This document shows, in pieces, positions 55,256-64,000 of a stretch of 64,000 nucleotides of DNA (position 1 is the stretch's first letter; each line of letters starts with the position of its first letter). The translations under genes were made by a program, and so were the position numbers. The stretch covers positions 1-64,000 of the forward strand of contig NZ_VIGC02000023.1 in assembly GCF_006569185.2 (NCBI RefSeq), in the 5' to 3' direction. Below the pieces are notes generated by a model. It saw only the letters and a program-made list of their open reading frames with translations. It was not told the DNA's origin and made no database searches. The stretch is from Litorilinea aerophila. Lineage in GTDB: Bacteria; Chloroflexota; Anaerolineae; Caldilineales; Caldilineaceae.

Positions 55256-55288
55256 GTCGGGGCAAGGGAAACGTCCCCCTGCCCCGAC
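55256..55288 (-). terminator. Hairpin after gcvP
   Basis: GTCGGGGCA with TGCCCCGAC, plus further pairing of the AGGGA/TCCCC segments inside, lies 26 bp after the gcvP stop codon. It separates gcvP transcription from the MacB-type promoter. No U-tract is seen. Confidence 0.5.
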
Positions 55289-55313
55289 CGATCCCAAAGG
55301 GGGGATCCGCCCG

Positions 55314-58244
<2,931 letters not shown>

Positions 58245-58279
58245 GATTCTACTCCCTCCTGTGTCACAAAACGGGGAAC

Positions 58280-58309
58280 AAAAAACGGGCACTCCAAAAG
58301 GATGCCCGT
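58280..58309 (-). terminator. Riboswitch-linked intrinsic terminator upstream of gcvP
   Basis: Read on the minus strand, ACGGGCA pairs with TGCCCGT around a loop containing TCCTTTTGGA, followed by a run of U residues. It lies between the second glycine aptamer and the gcvP start codon, as in glycine ON-switches where ligand binding prevents termination. Confidence 0.8.
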
Positions 58310-58540
58310 CTGCTCTGTCGTCGACCTGAGAGATTGTCCTCACCTGATGAATTGCCCGAGTGAATGCCCGAGTGAATAGGTGAGAATTGCCCCGTCGGTG
58401 CTCCTGCCCAGGGGACAGGAGGCTTTCCAGAGTGGCTTATGCGCAACGATCCTTTTGCCTGAGAGTGTCACCGGCGTGGTGTGGCTGCCACGTCGGCTTG
58501 CACCTTCGGCGTCCTGGCAGAGCAGGCCCTCTCTCGCTGC
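58308..58540 (-). promoter_or_regulatory. Tandem glycine riboswitch upstream of gcvP
   Basis: Aptamer 1 is canonical on the minus strand: GCGAGAGAGGG near 58527-58537, GCCGAAGGTGCAAGCC (58495-58510), then CTCTCAGGCAAAAGGATCG (58447-58465) and CACTCTGGAAAGCC (58425-58438). Aptamer 2 is recognisable but degenerate: GCACCGACGGGGCAATTC (58384-58401) and AATCTCTCAGG followed by TCGACGACAGAGCAGA (about 58310-58336). A terminator follows. A -10-like CATAAT lies upstream at 58580-58585. This fits the known link between glycine riboswitches and gcv genes. Confidence 0.88.
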
Positions 58541-58579
58541 GCCGTATCAGCCTGTGGATATTCGGTTGTCTGGTTTTCT

Positions 58580-58609
58580 ATTATGCCATGGAGTGGAGCG
58601 GAATGCCAG
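58580..58609 (-). promoter_or_regulatory. Possible promoter of gcvP
   Basis: On the minus strand CATAAT (58580-58585) with CTGGCA (58604-58609) at an 18-bp spacing, about 40 bp upstream of the first riboswitch helix. Both elements are moderate matches. Confidence 0.4.
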
Positions 58610-58926
58610 ATGCCCGCCCCTGCGGGAATGGGTGCCCCTTTCACCTGTCTGGGGTCAATCGGGGCGAAAAATTTTTCGTCCCTACATGCTGGCCAGCATA
58701 GCCGTCGCGGTCCCTTCATCCGCCTGGGTCTGAAGAAATCGGGCGGGCACGGGGCCGCCCCCTGGTCAACTGGCCAGGGGCAAGACCGGCCAGCCGGGCA
58801 GGGTCAGGTCTCCCCAGTTGCCTGACGCCAGGTGACCCATTCTCCGGTACAGTAAACATGCCGGGAGCATGCCTCCCCGGCGCCGGGCCGGTGCATCCGT
58901 GGATTCCAGCTTTGGAAAGGACGCGT

Positions 58927-59478
58927 ATGGCTGCCAGACCGACTGCCAAACGTTCACCCCGCCGGGACGATGGCGGGGAGCATCCCAGCGGCGACCCCCG
59001 CTTCAAGTTGATCGACCGGACGTTGAAGCGCTTCCAGTATCAACAGGATGCCCTGATCGAGGTGTTGCACACTGCCCAGGAGGCTTTCGGCTTCCTGGAG
59101 GAGGATCTCCTGATCTATGTGGCCCGCCAGCTCAAGCTGCCCCTGAGTTGGGTCTACGGCGTGGCCACCTTTTACCATTTCTTTTCCCTGAAACCCCAGG
59201 GGGAGCACACCTGCATTGTCTGCATGGGGACGGCCTGTTACGTCAAGCGGGCGGCCGAGATCGTCGCCTCGCTGCAGGCGGAATTTGGGGTGGAGCCAGG
59301 CCAGACCACGCCCGACGGCAAACTCAGCGTCGCCACCGCCCGTTGTCTGGGCAGCTGTGGACTGGCGCCGGTGATTGTGGTGGATGGCGAAGTCCTGGGC
59401 CGGGAGACGCCGGAGACCACCCTCAGCCGGCTCAAGGCCCTGCTGGACACTTCTCAGCCGGAACCCATGGCCGGCTAA
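58927..59478 (+). CDS. hoxE: Bidirectional [NiFe] hydrogenase diaphorase subunit HoxE (NuoE-like)
   Basis: This is a small [2Fe-2S] thioredoxin-like subunit of the diaphorase module. The helical N-terminal part (about 30-80, [26 protein letters not shown]) and VATFYHFF are NuoE/HoxE hallmarks. The cluster ligands are Cys in CMGTAC and in [11 protein letters not shown]. The length of 183 aa fits HoxE. Alone it could be NuoE of complex I, but the next genes are HoxF, HoxU, HoxY and HoxH, so it belongs to a hydrogenase. AAAGGA precedes the ATG at 58927. Confidence 0.92.
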   Translation: MAARPTAKRSPRRDDGGEHPSGDPRFKLIDRTLKRFQYQQDALIEVLHTAQEAFGFLEEDLLIYVARQLKLPLSWVYGVATFYHFFSLKPQGEHTCIVCMGTACYVKRAAEIVASLQAEFGVEPGQTTPDGKLSVATARCLGSCGLAPVIVVDGEVLGRETPETTLSRLKALLDTSQPEPMAG

Positions 59479-59505
59479 TGGCCCACTGAAGGGAGGGTGC
59501 AAACC

Positions 59506-61229
<1,724 letters not shown>

Positions 61230-61230
<1 letters not shown>

Positions 61231-61961
61231 TGTCCGTCGTCACACTCACGGTCAACGATGAACTGGTCAGTGCCCAGGAGGGGCAATCCCTGCTGAGCTT
61301 GCTGGAAGAGCTGGGCATTCAGATCCCGACCCTCTGTCACCTGGAGGGCCTGAGTGAGCGGGGGGGCTGCCGCCTCTGCCTGGTGGAAGTGGAGGGGAGC
61401 AACCGGCTGCTGGCCTCCTGCGTCACGCCCGTGCAGGAGGGGATGGTGGTCCGCACCCACAGTGACCGGCTCCTCAAGTACCGCCGCATGATTCTGGAGC
61501 TGCTCTTCGCCGAGCGCAACCACGTCTGCGCGGTCTGTGTCATGAACGGCCACTGCGAGCTCCAGGACCAGGCGGTGAACCTGGGGATGGACCACGTACG
61601 CTATCCCTACCTGAACCCGGATCTGCCGGTGGATGCCAGCCACGAACGCTTCGTGCTGGATCACAACCGCTGCATCCTCTGCACCCGCTGTGTCCGGGTC
61701 TGCGACGAGATCGAGGGCGCCCACGTCTGGGATGTGATGGGACGGGGTGTGAACAGTCGCATCATCGCCGACCTGAACCAGCCCTGGGGAACCAGCCAGA
61801 GCTGCACCAGCTGTGGCAAGTGTGTCCAGGTCTGCCCCACCGGCGCCCTGACCACCCGGGGCGTCACCGTGGCGGAAATGGAAAAGCAACATGACTTCCT
61901 GCGCTGGATCCTGGATGGGCGCAACAAGAAGCAGTGGCACTATCCGGCCGGCGAGCAGTAG
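61230..61961 (+). CDS. hoxU: Bidirectional [NiFe] hydrogenase diaphorase subunit HoxU
   Basis: This iron-sulfur subunit wires HoxF to the hydrogenase. It has an N-terminal [2Fe-2S] ferredoxin domain (ligands in [16 protein letters not shown] and ASCVTP), a Cys/His [4Fe-4S] segment ([18 protein letters not shown]) and two further [4Fe-4S] sites ([11 protein letters not shown] and [14 protein letters not shown]). The length of 243 aa is typical of HoxU and shorter than complex I NuoG. Its ATG shares one base with the hoxF stop (TGATG), so translation is coupled. Confidence 0.95.
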
Positions 61962-61974
61962 GGAGGAAAGGGCC

Positions 61975-62562
61975 ATGGAACGCCAACAAGCTGAGAAAAC
62001 GCCCCAGGAGCGCCCCGCCCAACGGGGCAAGGTACGCCTGGCCACGGCCTGGCTGGGCGGCTGCTCCGGCTGTCACATGAGCTTTCTGGACCTGGACGAG
62101 AAGCTGATCGAGCTGGCCGAGCAGGTGGAGCTGGTCTACAGCCCCATCGCCGACGCCAAGGAGTTTCCCGCCGACGTGGACGTGACCCTGGTGGAGGGCG
62201 CGGTGGCCAACGTGGACCACCTGTTGCTGGCCCGGGAGATCCGGGCCAACAGCCGGATCGTGGTCAGCTTCGGCGACTGCGCCGTGACCGGCAACGTCAC
62301 CAGCCTGCGCAATCGCCTGGCAGTGGACGACCTCCTCACCCAGGTGTACCGGGAAGGGCCGGGGCGGGCCCCCACCGGCGGCGAGCCGGACGGGGTCATG
62401 CCGGCCCTGCTGCCCAAGGTCCTGCCCCTGCACCAGGTGATCCCGGTGGATGCCTACGTGCCGGGCTGCCCGCCAGATCCGGACCGGATCTGGGCGGCGG
62501 TGACCGCGCTGCTGGCCGGGCAGCCGGTGGAGCTTCCGCCGGAGATGCGTCGCTTTGGCTAA
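61975..62562 (+). CDS. hoxY: [NiFe] hydrogenase small subunit HoxY
   Basis: This small subunit carries the proximal [4Fe-4S] cluster. The motifs are [17 protein letters not shown] (two Cys), FGDCAVTGN (third Cys) and [12 protein letters not shown] (fourth Cys), as in group 3d enzymes. There is no twin-arginine signal, so the enzyme is cytosolic. The 195-aa length is near the HoxY norm, with an N-terminal charged extension (about 15 aa). GGGAGGAAAGGG precedes the ATG at 61975, 13 bp after hoxU. Confidence 0.95.
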   Translation: MERQQAEKTPQERPAQRGKVRLATAWLGGCSGCHMSFLDLDEKLIELAEQVELVYSPIADAKEFPADVDVTLVEGAVANVDHLLLAREIRANSRIVVSFGDCAVTGNVTSLRNRLAVDDLLTQVYREGPGRAPTGGEPDGVMPALLPKVLPLHQVIPVDAYVPGCPPDPDRIWAAVTALLAGQPVELPPEMRRFG

Positions 62563-62589
62563 CATGAGCAATCAGGATTGGGGGGCACC

Positions 62590-64000
62590 ATGCCACGCAC
62601 CGTCACCATCGATCCGGTGACCCGGATCGAAGGCCATGCGAAAATTACCATTCACCTGGACGACGCCGGCCAGGTGGCCGACGCCCGCTTTCACGTCACC
62701 GAATTTCGCGGCTTCGAGAAATTCTGCGAGGGGCGCACCTTCTGGGAGATGCCGGGCATCACCGCGCGCATCTGCGGCATCTGCCCTGTCAGCCACCTGA
62801 TGGCCTCGGCCAAGGCCGGCGATGCCATCCTGGGCGTTCGCATCCCGCCCACGGCGGAAAAGTTGCGCCGGCTGATGAACTGGGCCCAGATCGTCCAGAG
62901 CCACGCGCTGAGTTTCTTTCACCTGAGCGGGCCGGACCTGCTCCTGGGGATGGAAAGCGATCCCGGCCAGCGGAACCTCATGGGGCTCATCGCCCGCCAC
63001 CCGGACATCGCCCGCAACGGCATCCGGCTGCGCCATTTCGGCCAGGAGGTGATCCGCATCCTGGGGGGACGCAGCGTCCACCCGGCCTGGACAGTGCCAG
63101 GCGGCGTGCGGGAGCCCCTGAGCCCGGAAAACCGGGCCCGGATCCAGGAGATGCTGCCGGAGGCCCTGGCGATTGTGGAGCAGGCCCTGGAGCTGTACCA
63201 GCGCCTGCTGCCCCAGTTCTCCGAGGAGGTGACCGTCTACGGGGACTTCCCCAGCCTCTTCCTGGGCCTGGTGACGCCTGCGGGTGGGCTGGAGCACTAC
63301 GACGGCCTGCTGCGGGTGATGGACGGCGACGGCCGGATCCTGGAAGAGGGCCTGCCGCCTGCCCGCTATCGGGAGATCATCGGCGAGGCGGTGGAGCCGT
63401 GGAGCTACCTGAAGTTCCCCTTCTACAGGCCCAGGGCCCAGGAGAAGGGCGGCCGCTACCAGGAGGGCATGTATCGGGTGGGGCCCCTGGCCCGCCTCAA
63501 TATCTGTGACTTTGCCGGCACGCCCCGGGCCGACGAGTACCTGCAGGCCTTCCGCCAGCTCGCGCCCCAGGGCAAGCCGGTGACGGGCAGCTTCCATTAC
63601 CACTATGCCCGCCTGATCGAGATCCTCTTCTCCCTGGAGAAGATCCAGGAGACCCTGGCCGATCCGGAGATCACCGACAGCCACGTGCGCAGCAAGGCCG
63701 ACGTGAACCAGCTGGTGGGGGTGGGCGTCAGCGAGGCGCCCCGTGGGACCCTCTTCCACGAGTACCATGTGAACGAGGACGGGGTGCTCCAGCGGGTGAA
63801 TCTGATCATCGCCACGGGGCAGAACAACCTGGCCATGAATCAGACCATCGCCCAGATCGCCCGCCACTATGTGGACGGCCCGTCGTTGCGGCAGGGCATC
63901 CTCAACCGGCTGGAACATGGCATCCGGCTCTTCGATCCCTGCCTGAGCTGTTCGACCCACGCCCTGGGGCAGATGCCCCTTCAGGTGCAGCTGATGGGGC
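62590..64000 (+). CDS. hoxH: [NiFe] hydrogenase large subunit HoxH, C-terminus beyond the window
   Basis: This catalytic subunit holds the Ni-Fe site. The first motif is [10 protein letters not shown] (Cys62 and Cys65), preceded by RIEGHAKI. The second is [12 protein letters not shown] near the right edge, so both pairs of metal-binding Cys are present. The frame continues through residue 470 and then runs off the window; only a short C-terminus should be missing. The motif pattern is that of group 3d NAD-coupled bidirectional hydrogenases. The ATG at 62590 follows a G-rich ribosome site. Maturation genes (hyp, hoxW) are not in the window and may lie just beyond. Confidence 0.95.
   Translation, partial: MPRTVTIDPVTRIEGHAKITIHLDDAGQVADARFHVTEFRGFEKFCEGRTFWEMPGITARICGICPVSHLMASAKAGDAILGVRIPPTAEKLRRLMNWAQIVQSHALSFFHLSGPDLLLGMESDPGQRNLMGLIARHPDIARNGIRLRHFGQEVIRILGGRSVHPAWTVPGGVREPLSPENRARIQEMLPEALAIVEQALELYQRLLPQFSEEVTVYGDFPSLFLGLVTPAGGLEHYDGLLRVMDGDGRILEEGLPPARYREIIGEAVEPWSYLKFPFYRPRAQEKGGRYQEGMYRVGPLARLNICDFAGTPRADEYLQAFRQLAPQGKPVTGSFHYHYARLIEILFSLEKIQETLADPEITDSHVRSKADVNQLVGVGVSEAPRGTLFHEYHVNEDGVLQRVNLIIATGQNNLAMNQTIAQIARHYVDGPSLRQGILNRLEHGIRLFDPCLSCSTHALGQMPLQVQLMG

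Larger units (their letters stand above)
58245..58926. other. Divergent control region gcvP / hoxE
   Basis: This 682-bp region holds the gcvP riboswitch, its terminator and probable promoter. Beyond them is an A/T palindrome CGAAAAATTTTTCG (58665-58678, extendable to 58661-58682 with G-rich flanks), and then the hox upstream region. For hox I see only a weak -10 (TACAGT near 58850) and a small hairpin CATGC-CGGGA-GCATG just downstream. No gene is apparent. Confidence 0.6.

Overview
The window is about 64 kb of GC-rich bacterial chromosome with short intergenic gaps. Gene content and protein style (Thr/Pro/Glu-rich lipoprotein linkers, very large secreted multidomain proteins ending in an I-F-L-P-L-V-x-R type tail, SARP/BTAD-ATPase regulators, a Hox-type hydrogenase) point to a Chloroflexota member, most likely Caldilineae or Anaerolineae. 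That placement is inference from style; there is no rRNA or other marker gene here. I found no tRNA, rRNA, CRISPR array, transposase or prophage.

Layout. Positions 1-8.8 kb: the 5' end of coaE, an orphan Liv-type lipoprotein, an SDR/DUF2867 protein, a double-fasciclin lipoprotein, a PHP metallohydrolase, a secreted Asp-box (sialidase-like) protein and a 59-aa basic protein. Positions 9-26 kb: a 1432-aa secreted metzincin-like protein, a chromate transporter, a redoxin-like protein, a flavodoxin, an amylosucrase-type GH13 enzyme, and two more large secreted proteins (beta-helix/Calx-beta, and a 1608-aa GEVED/Ig/cupredoxin-like protein). Positions 26-34 kb: a LacI-family regulator with a clear promoter and operator, a 1165-aa SARP-type regulator, a LysM-PA14 protein, an MBL/beta-CASP nuclease-like protein and a small membrane protein. 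Positions 34-47 kb: metabolic and transport genes (adenine deaminase, two aminotransferases, a lipoprotein-export-like ABC pair with a 1325-aa permease, TauE/SafE, PPOX, MFS, MmcQ/YjbR).

Positions 55.2-47.1 kb form one minus-strand cluster: MacB-type ATPase, MacB-type permease, a 151-bp tandem duplication, MacA-type adaptor, SH3/TolB-propeller protein, OmpR-family response regulator, histidine kinase. Three half-sites spaced exactly 11 bp sit directly upstream of the first gene's -10 element, so the cluster looks like a self-regulating envelope efflux/sensing system. Next comes a full-length glycine decarboxylase (gcvP) behind a tandem glycine riboswitch and terminator. The window ends in a divergent hoxEFUYH operon for a group 3d NAD-coupled [NiFe] hydrogenase; hoxH runs off the edge just after its C-terminal metal-binding motif.

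The most interesting non-textbook signals are: the C-terminal motif shared by the four large non-lipoprotein secreted proteins; the phased half-sites upstream of the MacB cluster; an exact 11-bp direct repeat upstream of the LysM-PA14 gene next to the SARP regulator; three copies of a MITE-like inverted-repeat element, one of which supplies the stop codons of two convergent genes; and a glycine riboswitch whose second aptamer is degenerate and carries a 12-bp tandem duplication.
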